Shown here: piece after piece, positions 57,485-64,000 of the stretch | Layout: each line of letters starts with the position of its first letter | Position numbering within the stretch: position 1 is the first letter of the stretch | NCBI GenBank assembly: GCA_001515945.1 | Contig: LOER01000034.1 | Location: forward strand, 1-64,000 | Direction of reading: 5' to 3' | From: Desulfitibacter sp. BRH_c19 | GTDB taxonomy: Bacteria > Bacillota > DSM-16504 > Desulfitibacterales > Desulfitibacteraceae | DNA: 64,000 nt | Translations under genes and position numbers: made by a program | The notes under the pieces: generated by a model | Database searches by the model: none | What the model was told of the DNA's origin: nothing | Seen by the model: the letters and a program-made list of their open reading frames with translations, nothing else

Positions 57485-58822
57485 TCAAAGGGTTATTGTC
57501 TTTACACCTGTTTCTGCTTCGATCTCACCATAGAATTTGCCTACTAAGTCTCTACCTAGATGGTCAAAAGCTATGCTGGGCACTACTAAGACATCATAGC
57601 TTGTCACTTCATTTTTGGTTCTCTCAAAGGTTGTCAAAAAATCTTGAACTGTTAGTAACCCAGCCGACATAATTGAACCACCAAAAAAAACACTCTCTGT
57701 TTGAACTATTTCTATATTTGCATCGATACCTTTTATAAGCTCATTTAGAATTGGAGCTCCTAACTTAGATGCTAAAATCCATGTTCTACCCATTCTATAT
57801 TTATTGGATACTCTTTTAATATCCTTTTTTAAAGAACTTTCTACATCATAATCCATCACAAGACCAGACATTTCCCCTTGCTCTTTTTTCATTTCTACGT
57901 AAACTTCTGAACCATTTCTCTCAATCTTTAATTTAGGGTTTTTCTTCTTTTTTATAAGATTAAAAGCATCAACCCTTGTTAAAAGATTAATACCATCCAC
58001 TTCTTTTATGATGTCCTCTTTGGAAACACCATAAATATCAGCTGGGGAATTTTTGATAACCCCCACTACTTGTGGATTTAGTGTAGTTAATAGAGGAGGT
58101 TCTAATGTTATTGGAATGGTATATATTGATCTAAGCCTTTGAACATTATATTTTAACTCTTGTAAATAACCCTCTTGAAACCTAATCTTCTCTGATGCCA
58201 GCTTGGTATAGCCAGGCAAAAAAATACGCATTGTTGAACCAGCATTCTTTTCCGCTAAAGATACTGTTTCCTCCATATCTTCCCATCCAGTTAACCAGTT
58301 CATGGCTACCAAGCTTCCATGGTATTTAATAGAATGCTTTCCAAGGTTTTCCAGGACATATTTTGGATTATTAGATTTATCCATACCCATAATAGTTTTT
58401 CTAAGATTTGCATTTATACAGTTTATAGAATAATTAATTTCCAATGGTTTAATATCTGCTAAAAACTTGAACCACTCCTGGTCAAGCAAACTACCATTAG
58501 TAGTAATTGATAATGAAGTATCTGGATACATCTTTCTTAATTTGCATAATATCTCCTTGAAATCAGGATTACAAAAAGGCTCACCTTCTATAAGCCTGGT
58601 GGCAGACTCACCTATAAATATCTTCCTATTGTCATCTAAAAAGGGTAGTATTAACTCTATATCTTCTATTGAAAGATTACCAAATCTATATGTCTGTACA
58701 CTAGTTGGATTTTGTTTATGAGAACAAAAAATACAGGAAGTATTGCATATCGAGGTTACTGGTAATATATTAAATGATTGTGCATTTTGTAATAGTAATT
58801 GTTTTTGATAACCCATTTCCAC
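57485..58822 (-). CDS. radical SAM protein with PDZ and DUF512-like C-terminus
   Basis: About 445 residues from GTG; an ATG two codons later is possible. The radical SAM motif is CNTSCIFC (about 26-33), followed by GEPFCNPDF. A PDZ-like domain (about 245-305: VGVIKNSPADIYGVSKEDIIKEV, in part) sits in the middle. The C-terminal 130 residues (SVFFGGSIMSAGLLTVQD, VVPSIAFDHLGRDLVG) resemble DUF512. In the known DUF512 family PDZ comes first; here it follows the radical SAM part. Substrate unknown. Confidence 0.78.
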   Translation of the reverse strand: MEMGYQKQLLLQNAQSFNILPVTSICNTSCIFCSHKQNPTSVQTYRFGNLSIEDIELILPFLDDNRKIFIGESATRLIEGEPFCNPDFKEILCKLRKMYPDTSLSITTNGSLLDQEWFKFLADIKPLEINYSINCINANLRKTIMGMDKSNNPKYVLENLGKHSIKYHGSLVAMNWLTGWEDMEETVSLAEKNAGSTMRIFLPGYTKLASEKIRFQEGYLQELKYNVQRLRSIYTIPITLEPPLLTTLNPQVVGVIKNSPADIYGVSKEDIIKEVDGINLLTRVDAFNLIKKKKNPKLKIERNGSEVYVEMKKEQGEMSGLVMDYDVESSLKKDIKRVSNKYRMGRTWILASKLGAPILNELIKGIDANIEIVQTESVFFGGSIMSAGLLTVQDFLTTFERTKNEVTSYDVLVVPSIAFDHLGRDLVGKFYGEIEAETGVKTITL

Positions 58823-58838
58823 TTTTTATGTCAACCTT

Positions 58839-58977
58839 CTTTCCACAATATATACTACGGGATACTCTTTATCCACAGTATTTGTCCACATATCCACAGG
58901 CAATCGAACCTATATTCCATATTTTATCATCCACAGTCAAGATAATTGAGCCCCAAAACCTAGGGCAGTTTTCCACA
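58839..58977 (+). promoter_or_regulatory. cluster of six DnaA-box-like 9-mers
   Basis: All in one direction: CTTTCCACA (58839), TTATCCACA (58869, exact consensus), TTGTCCACA (58882), ATATCCACA (58890), TCATCCACA (58927) and TTTTCCACA (58969). Two overlap by one base. The intergenic DNA is AT-rich. No dnaA, dnaN, rpmH or other origin genes are nearby, so a DnaA-titrating or regulatory cluster is more likely than oriC. Confidence 0.7.
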
Positions 58978-59018
58978 TTTATCACAATTGTCATTTGTTA
59001 ATGTAGTATAGATAGGAC

Positions 59019-60452
59019 TTAATTCCTATTTGTTCGCAGCTTGTGTTTATTTAGAAATTTCCAGGGAGTTAATATCCTTTTAAGTATCCCCTGAATAAAT
59101 AAGACGGTTATCCATTTATACGGTAAATCACCTGTCATTAATGCCCGTAGCGCTACAATTAGAGGGCCACTATTTTGATGCTTTTCCTTTTCTATGTTAG
59201 CAGAGCGTATTAGAAACCTATTAAAAAAACTACTTCGGCTTAATATTGTGTTTAATTTAAACAATCCTATGCCAACGTGGTTATCATTCCTAATCCTCTT
59301 TATTGCTTTATAATAATTATCATGCAGGCTATGCCTATCTTTACCAATATATATTAAGGTCTCTGCAACTAATTTTCCGCTAAGAAGCGATGCTAGGTAA
59401 CCATCCTTTAACACTCTACCCAAACCATTTAAGTCCCCAATTATAGCCCAATTATCACCATAAAAGTTCTCGGCTGCTCCTATGTAGACATTTGCTTTGC
59501 ATATGCATTTACATCTTAAATGCCCGGAGATTTCAGGTAAATCAAGGTGCTCTTTCACTACAGGATGTTTGAATATAATGTCCAGTTCATTTTTAGTTAT
59601 TTTCTTACCTAGTGAAGTCAATGTAAGCCAATTTTTACCCTTGGAAACTAATCCTAAAACAGCTCCCGGAATTATCCCATCAACTATATAAAGCTTATCA
59701 TCCATAATATTAACTTTGGCATTACTAGTATCTATTTCTGTTACACTTGCTGGCATAAGGGGTGGTGGTTGATATCCTGTCAATTGCATAAACTTTTTCA
59801 AGACAGGTTGGTTAAGCATTTTCAGTCCACCCGCAATTGCAAGAAAATCTGCCTCCATTTCCTTTTTAATGCTCTCCCCTAGTGAATTTAATTCCTCATA
59901 ACAAATTTTCCACTTTTTATTAAGTTGTTCTCCGGAAATAATGTCAATTACTTTAGCAGGCTCAATAATGGTCAAAGCCTTCTCTACTTTGTCTGATAAA
60001 CCCCGAGTTATCATCTGTTTAAAGGCATCATCAAAACCAAGCACATTAAACCTGCTGGTTCTTAACACACCAAGCATGGTATAGTCAATATCAATATTAA
60101 TAGTTCCAGCCCTGTTTATATATGCAAGGTCCTTAATCCTAGTTAGCACCACATCTTTTGGAATTCTCAGTTTATACACATCATTAAAAGTCCTGAGGGC
60201 AAGGTTGGTTATTAAGCCCCCACAGTAATTACAGCTAATGGTGTTAATGATGGTTATTCTAATATCTAGATCTTCTTTTTCCATGAGCATTAACAGACGT
60301 CTCGCTAATGCGCTTCCAGCTATGCCCCCGCCAACGATTACTACATGATCACCACTACGTAATGGTTTAACAGGTTCTCCCTGAACAGATACTTCATCTT
60401 TTGGAGGAAACATTTTAAACCTATCATCAATAAATTTACTAAATGATTGCAT
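59019..60452 (-). CDS. FAD-dependent oxidoreductase of unknown substrate
   Basis: 477 residues. The dinucleotide-binding loop is VVIVGGGIAGSALARRL (about 38-54), followed by a CNYCGG motif (about 73-78) that is unusual there. Late in the sequence NWAIIGDLNGLGRVLKDGY is a second FAD-contact region, as in geranylgeranyl-reductase-like flavoproteins. CKCICKA (about 320) adds more cysteines. It has no signal peptide. It runs alone, with the DnaA-box cluster just past its stop. Function cannot be assigned. Confidence 0.75.
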   Translation of the reverse strand: MQSFSKFIDDRFKMFPPKDEVSVQGEPVKPLRSGDHVVIVGGGIAGSALARRLLMLMEKEDLDIRITIINTISCNYCGGLITNLALRTFNDVYKLRIPKDVVLTRIKDLAYINRAGTINIDIDYTMLGVLRTSRFNVLGFDDAFKQMITRGLSDKVEKALTIIEPAKVIDIISGEQLNKKWKICYEELNSLGESIKKEMEADFLAIAGGLKMLNQPVLKKFMQLTGYQPPPLMPASVTEIDTSNAKVNIMDDKLYIVDGIIPGAVLGLVSKGKNWLTLTSLGKKITKNELDIIFKHPVVKEHLDLPEISGHLRCKCICKANVYIGAAENFYGDNWAIIGDLNGLGRVLKDGYLASLLSGKLVAETLIYIGKDRHSLHDNYYKAIKRIRNDNHVGIGLFKLNTILSRSSFFNRFLIRSANIEKEKHQNSGPLIVALRALMTGDLPYKWITVLFIQGILKRILTPWKFLNKHKLRTNRN

Positions 60453-60482
60453 ATTATCACCAGACTTTCTTATTAAGTAAAA

Positions 60483-60535
60483 AAGCCCACTCCCATGAAC
60501 TATCCTTATTAGTAATGATAGTTTGAAGGTGGGTC
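60483..60535 (-). terminator. terminator of the tsa operon
   Basis: AGACCCACC and GGAGTGGGCT, with inner AAACTATC/GATAGTT, pair on the minus strand and are followed by TTTTTT. Confidence 0.85.
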
Positions 60536-60545
60536 TAGCATCCTC

Positions 60546-61556
60546 TTAAATAGAGGTTAAGGACATTTGTAAATTAGGAACTGCATTAAGTTCCAAATTT
60601 GCTGTCTGACCTTTTAATAAATTATAATGTCCAGCGCAAGCTATCATAGCAGCATTATCTGTACATAAAATTGTTGATGGAAAATACACCTTAATGCCTA
60701 ACTCATTGGCCTGATCTGTCATCTTGTTCTTTAAATTTGAATTGGCAGCAACTCCACCGGCTAGCACTATGGTTTTAACTCTTTTCATTTCTGCAGCCTT
60801 GATGGTTTTAGTTATTAGAACTTCAAAAATGGCCTCTTGAAAGCTTGCAGCTATATCAGGAACACTTACCTCCTCTCCTATCTGCTCTTTCTTATGCATA
60901 TAATTTATTACAGAGGTTTTTAAACCACTAAAGCTAAAATCAAAGCTATCAGGCTCAAGCCACGATCTTGGAAAATCAATTAGTGGCTGTCCTTTTGTAG
61001 CTATTTCTTCAATAGCGGGCCCCCCTGGATATCCCAAATTCATCTTACGTGCAATTTTATCAAATACTTCTCCAGCTGCATCATCTCTTGTTGCTCCCAA
61101 AAGTGTTCTTTTATCATGATCTTCCATATAAATAAGGCTTGTATGACCACCTGATACTACCAAACATACAAGTGGCATATCTAAGTTATGCTCCAGAAAG
61201 TTAGCATAAATGTGACCATCAAGATGATTCACACCAATTAAAGGCTTATTGAGAGAATACGCAAGCGCTTTAGCAGCAGAAACTCCAACTAATAGTGCTC
61301 CCACTAACCCAGGCCCATAGGTTACAGCTATTCCTCCAATTTTTTCAAAAGTCACATCGGCCTGCTCCATAGCCCCATTAATAACAGGTATTATGTTTTC
61401 CAAGTGTTTTCTTGATGCAATCTCCGGAACAACACCTCCGTAAGGCTGATGGGTACTAATCTGACTAGATATTATATTACTCAAGATAGTCTTACCATCT
61501 TTTATTACAGCTGCAGATGTTTCGTCACAGCTAGTCTCAATTCCTAGAATTAGCAT
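60546..61556 (-). CDS. tsaD: tRNA t6A threonylcarbamoyltransferase
   Basis: TsaD transfers threonylcarbamoyl to A37 of ANN-decoding tRNAs. It has 336 residues. MLILGIETSCDETSAAV is the ATPase start, HLDGHIYANF (about 110-119) gives the metal-binding His pair, and LVVSGGHTSLI and GGVAANSNL are nucleotide-contact motifs. It overlaps rimI by 7 bases. The operon holds its partners TsaB and TsaE, while TsaC is not in the window. Confidence 0.97.
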   Translation of the reverse strand: MLILGIETSCDETSAAVIKDGKTILSNIISSQISTHQPYGGVVPEIASRKHLENIIPVINGAMEQADVTFEKIGGIAVTYGPGLVGALLVGVSAAKALAYSLNKPLIGVNHLDGHIYANFLEHNLDMPLVCLVVSGGHTSLIYMEDHDKRTLLGATRDDAAGEVFDKIARKMNLGYPGGPAIEEIATKGQPLIDFPRSWLEPDSFDFSFSGLKTSVINYMHKKEQIGEEVSVPDIAASFQEAIFEVLITKTIKAAEMKRVKTIVLAGGVAANSNLKNKMTDQANELGIKVYFPSTILCTDNAAMIACAGHYNLLKGQTANLELNAVPNLQMSLTSI

Positions 61557-62038
61557 AGTATATCACCTCCTGGTTCATCACCACTTACTAGAATATTCTT
61601 CCACATTATAATAGCATTTTCATTGTTATCGGAATAATAACCCTTGCGAATCCCAGCTTCATTAAAGCCTAAGTCCTTGTATAGATTTCTAGCTATTAAG
61701 TTAGATACCCTTACTTCTAGAGTAATCCTATTAGCACCCTGCCTAAATGCCTGCATAATAAGTGTTTGGGTAAGTCTCTTGCCAAAATTCAATCCTCTAA
61801 ATTCTGGATGAACTGCAATATTTGTCACGTGCGCTTCATCAATAATCATCCACATGCCTGCATAACCTACTACTTTATGATCTTTAAAAACCACATAATA
61901 ATGAGCAAACAAATTATCATTTATCTCCGCTTCGAAAGAGCTCCTTGACCAAGGGCTCGGAAAGGAGAGATTTTCAACTTCTAGTACCTGGTCTATATCT
62001 TGAAATGTCATTTTTCTAATTGAGTATTCTTCAGCCAT
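61550..62038 (-). CDS. rimI: ribosomal protein S18-alanine N-acetyltransferase
   Basis: 162 residues, a GNAT acetyltransferase. VTNIAVHPEFRGLNFGKRL (about 70-88) is the acetyl-CoA binding motif, and LEVRVSNLIARNLYKDLGF follows. Its place between tsaB and tsaD is the usual one for rimI in Firmicutes. Confidence 0.94.
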   Translation of the reverse strand: MAEEYSIRKMTFQDIDQVLEVENLSFPSPWSRSSFEAEINDNLFAHYYVVFKDHKVVGYAGMWMIIDEAHVTNIAVHPEFRGLNFGKRLTQTLIMQAFRQGANRITLEVRVSNLIARNLYKDLGFNEAGIRKGYYSDNNENAIIMWKNILVSGDEPGGDILC

Positions 62039-62746
62039 TTATGTACTCCGTTTCCTTTGATCCAGTTTCATTTCTGCGTCTGACTTTCTTATATATAGCG
62101 GGGATAGATTAATTACATTGTCTGTTTCTCCCTTTAGGAGACGTTTCCAACCAAGATAGGCAACCTGAGAAGCTCTTGGCAGCCTATTTGCTGATGTGGG
62201 AATTGTAAGTCTGTCTCCAAGATTTTTCTCAAACACTAAAGCAAATTCCTCTATTGCATCTCCTAATAATGTGATCTGCCCCTCATTGGCATCTAATTTT
62301 TTTATTAACTTAACTGGATCAATTACCATATAGTCACAAAGTCGTTCTAATTCTCCATTTTTAATTCTATAAAGAGCGGTATACACTTCATTTCTTCGCG
62401 CATTTAATATGGGACAGATAATTCCTGATACTCCTTGAGCATTATACGCAATTCCGTCAAGACTAGGTATCCCTACCAGAGGCTTATTAAGAGACCAGGC
62501 AATGGCCTTTGCAGTTGTCATGCCAATTCTTAAACCCGTGAATGAACCTGGTCCTGAGGAGACTGCTACGCCATCAATATCAGTAATGTTTATACCTACT
62601 TCTTTTAGAATCATATCTATCGTAGGCATAAGCCTCTGAGAATGGTTCTTTCGGGTGTTCATTATTGTTTCGGTTAATAATCTTCCATGGTCAATCAAAG
62701 CAACTGTATTTACTTGTGTAGAACTATCAATTCCCAATACTATCAT
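62039..62746 (-). CDS. tsaB: t6A synthesis protein TsaB
   Basis: 235 residues. MIVLGIDSSTQVNTVALI at the start and SSGPGSFTGLRIGMTTAKAI (about 64-83) are TsaB signatures. It forms the TsaBDE complex with TsaD. It overlaps tsaE by 20 bases and abuts rimI. Confidence 0.95.
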   Translation of the reverse strand: MIVLGIDSSTQVNTVALIDHGRLLTETIMNTRKNHSQRLMPTIDMILKEVGINITDIDGVAVSSGPGSFTGLRIGMTTAKAIAWSLNKPLVGIPSLDGIAYNAQGVSGIICPILNARRNEVYTALYRIKNGELERLCDYMVIDPVKLIKKLDANEGQITLLGDAIEEFALVFEKNLGDRLTIPTSANRLPRASQVAYLGWKRLLKGETDNVINLSPLYIRKSDAEMKLDQRKRST

Positions 62747-63209
62747 GTTTATTCAACTCCTGTAAGAACTTTTCATAATCAGGATTATCTCCTTTAATGT
62801 AAATGCTAATATCCCTTTGATTATCTCCTTTAGCAAAAAAGGATAGAATTATCCGATCTTTAGGCAACAAATTTTCAATTAACTCAGGCCACTCAACAAC
62901 TGTAACTCCATCATTTGCAGGAAGGTAATCTTCCACTCCCAAATCAATCATTTCCTCACTACTTTCTATCCTGTATGTATCAATATGGTATAAATTATTT
63001 TTACCCTCATACTGATTAATGATTGTAAAGGTAGGACTAGTTACAGAATCATTTATCCCAAACCCTTTTACAATTCCCTTAGTCAGAGTTGTTTTTCCAG
63101 TACCTAAATCACCCTGAAGACAAATAACCATACCAGGGACAATGTAGTTCCCTATAACTTGTCCTAGTTTCATAGTTTCTTTTTCGTTATTAACATGGAT
63201 TTTTATCAT
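62727..63209 (-). CDS. tsaE: t6A synthesis ATPase TsaE
   Basis: About 160 residues from MIKIHVNNEKET, whose ATG follows AGGAGGCCACTA. Walker A is GDLGTGKTTLTKG (about 36-48), with SPTFTIINQY, HIDTYRI and VVEWPE following. It drives the TsaBD cycle. First gene of the operon; a longer reading to 63287 lacks a ribosome site. Confidence 0.95.
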   Translation of the reverse strand: MIKIHVNNEKETMKLGQVIGNYIVPGMVICLQGDLGTGKTTLTKGIVKGFGINDSVTSPTFTIINQYEGKNNLYHIDTYRIESSEEMIDLGVEDYLPANDGVTVVEWPELIENLLPKDRIILSFFAKGDNQRDISIYIKGDNPDYEKFLQELNKHDSIGN

Positions 63210-63360
63210 TAGTGGCCTCCTAAAACTGATTACCGGATATTGAGAAGTTTTCCCTGTAAAACCTCTTTTATGTCCTATATTATCCAAACATCATCAAGAA
63301 AGCAAAGAAAACTTAGATTACACCAATCTTTAACATTTAGGGCAAACAAAGGCAACGGAA

Positions 63361-63383
63361 AAACCCACCAAGGTAGTGGGTTT
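63361..63383 (-). terminator. terminator of the amidohydrolase gene
   Basis: AAACCCAC and GTGGGTTT pair on the minus strand and are followed by TTCC. Confidence 0.75.
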
Positions 63384-63396
63384 CATTAAGTATTAT

Positions 63397-64000
63397 TTAG
63401 TTTTTATAAACTGAATTACCATTTATAAAAACTTCCTTAACTTTGGTTTTTATCTCGAGTGGATCGCCATCCATAACAACCAGGTCAGCGTCCTTACCTT
63501 CAGCTATACTACCAACTCTATCAGCTATTCCCAGTATCTCAGCAGCATTTATTGTAATCGACTTCAATGCCTCCTCAGAATCCATACCTGCCTTAAGTGC
63601 TAAAGCAGCACATAGTGGGAGATATTCTATGGGGATTACAGGGTGATCTGTCATAATGGCTACCTTAACTCCTTTTTTAGCCAAAACTCCGGGAGTCTTA
63701 AATGTCCTTTGACCCATTTCAACCTTAGCCCTGGATGTAAAGCTAGGTCCGGTAACCACAGGAATCTTTCTCTTGACAATCTCTTCTGCAATTAGATGGG
63801 CTTCTGTTCCATGCTCTATAATGATATTTACTTTAAATTCCTCTGCAATTCTAATAGCTGTCATGATATCATCAGTTCTATGTGCATGAGCTCTTAATGG
63901 AATCGTTCCGTCTAATACAAGATTTATCATTTCCATAGCTAAATTTCTTTCCGGTTTTTTATCTGGGTCCCATTTAGCCTTTTGATGCTTATCTCTATAG
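63397..64000 (-). CDS. amidohydrolase family protein, 5' end outside the window
   Basis: The open frame runs off the right edge; the visible part is 200 residues and is the C-terminal half. RAHAHRTDDIMTA, IIIEHGTEAH and IMTDHPVIP carry the metal-ligand His and the catalytic Asp of imidazolonepropionase-like amidohydrolases. KSITINAAEILGI, GSIAEGKDADLVVMDGDPLE is the usual C-terminal composite. Substrate cannot be told. The ATG at 63936 is internal to the family. Confidence 0.85.
   Translation of the reverse strand, partial: YRDKHQKAKWDPDKKPERNLAMEMINLVLDGTIPLRAHAHRTDDIMTAIRIAEEFKVNIIIEHGTEAHLIAEEIVKRKIPVVTGPSFTSRAKVEMGQRTFKTPGVLAKKGVKVAIMTDHPVIPIEYLPLCAALALKAGMDSEEALKSITINAAEILGIADRVGSIAEGKDADLVVMDGDPLEIKTKVKEVFINGNSVYKN

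Noticed and set aside
58839-58977. Chromosomal origin oriC
   Set aside because: DnaA boxes are present, but dnaA, dnaN, recF, rpmH and gidA are not in the window and no clear unwinding element was seen.

Overview
The window comes from an AT-rich anaerobic Firmicute, most likely class Clostridia. The supporting signs are the complete Bacillus-type purine operon with PurS and small-type PurL, lipoboxes and Shine-Dalgarno sites of Gram-positive type, a CIRCE-controlled groESL operon, ferredoxin-dependent 2-oxoacid oxidoreductase, a selenocysteine formate dehydrogenase and a large molybdenum-cofactor cluster. No rRNA, tRNA or CRISPR array was found.

Layout. 1-2.1 kb: an accessory HEAT-like gene and a membrane-protein gene, with flanks that resemble integron attC sites. 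2.2-14.3 kb: purEBCSQLFMNHD on the minus strand, behind a sigma-A promoter and a ykkC-type leader that I read as a PRPP riboswitch. 14.4-18.6 kb: small hypothetical and lipoprotein genes with guaA and hpt. 18.7-27.7 kb: a UroD-like gene, a sigma-54 activator, a citrate synthase, then korDABC-gdh behind a near-perfect -24/-12 promoter, and an unannotated 44-residue His-tailed small protein. 27.8-30 kb: groESL. 30.3-34.1 kb: a multi-cluster ferredoxin gene, a decayed ABC exporter, a PadR/pentapeptide pair and the orphan 3' end of a diverged ferredoxin paralogue.

34.1-43.9 kb: an extracytoplasmic molybdoenzyme operon (Tat-exported catalytic subunit, FeS subunit, NrfD-type membrane subunit, TorD-like chaperone, MoeA) bracketed by two lipoproteins with five rhodanese domains in total. 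A regulator with three HTH domains is divergent, across a gap holding three 22-24 bp direct repeats. 44-50.9 kb: a molybdopterin operon (small Cys protein, two MoeA proteins of which one is fused to a binding-protein-like domain, MoaA, MoaC, MOSC-MogA fusion) behind a long structured leader. 51-57 kb: a patatin-like lipase, REP-like repeats, and an NAD-linked formate dehydrogenase (selenoprotein FdhA plus NuoF- and NuoE-like subunits). 57-60.5 kb: palindromic elements, a radical SAM-PDZ protein, a cluster of six DnaA-box-like 9-mers and a flavoprotein. 60.5-63.2 kb: tsaE-tsaB-rimI-tsaD for tRNA t6A. The window ends in a truncated amidohydrolase gene.

The genes fit an anaerobe that makes purines de novo, oxidises amino acids or 2-oxoacids with ferredoxin, oxidises or makes formate with NAD, and respires a sulfur compound through a molybdoenzyme supplied by the adjacent cofactor genes. 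Reaction assignments for the molybdoenzyme and the 2-oxoacid oxidoreductase are inferred from family and context.
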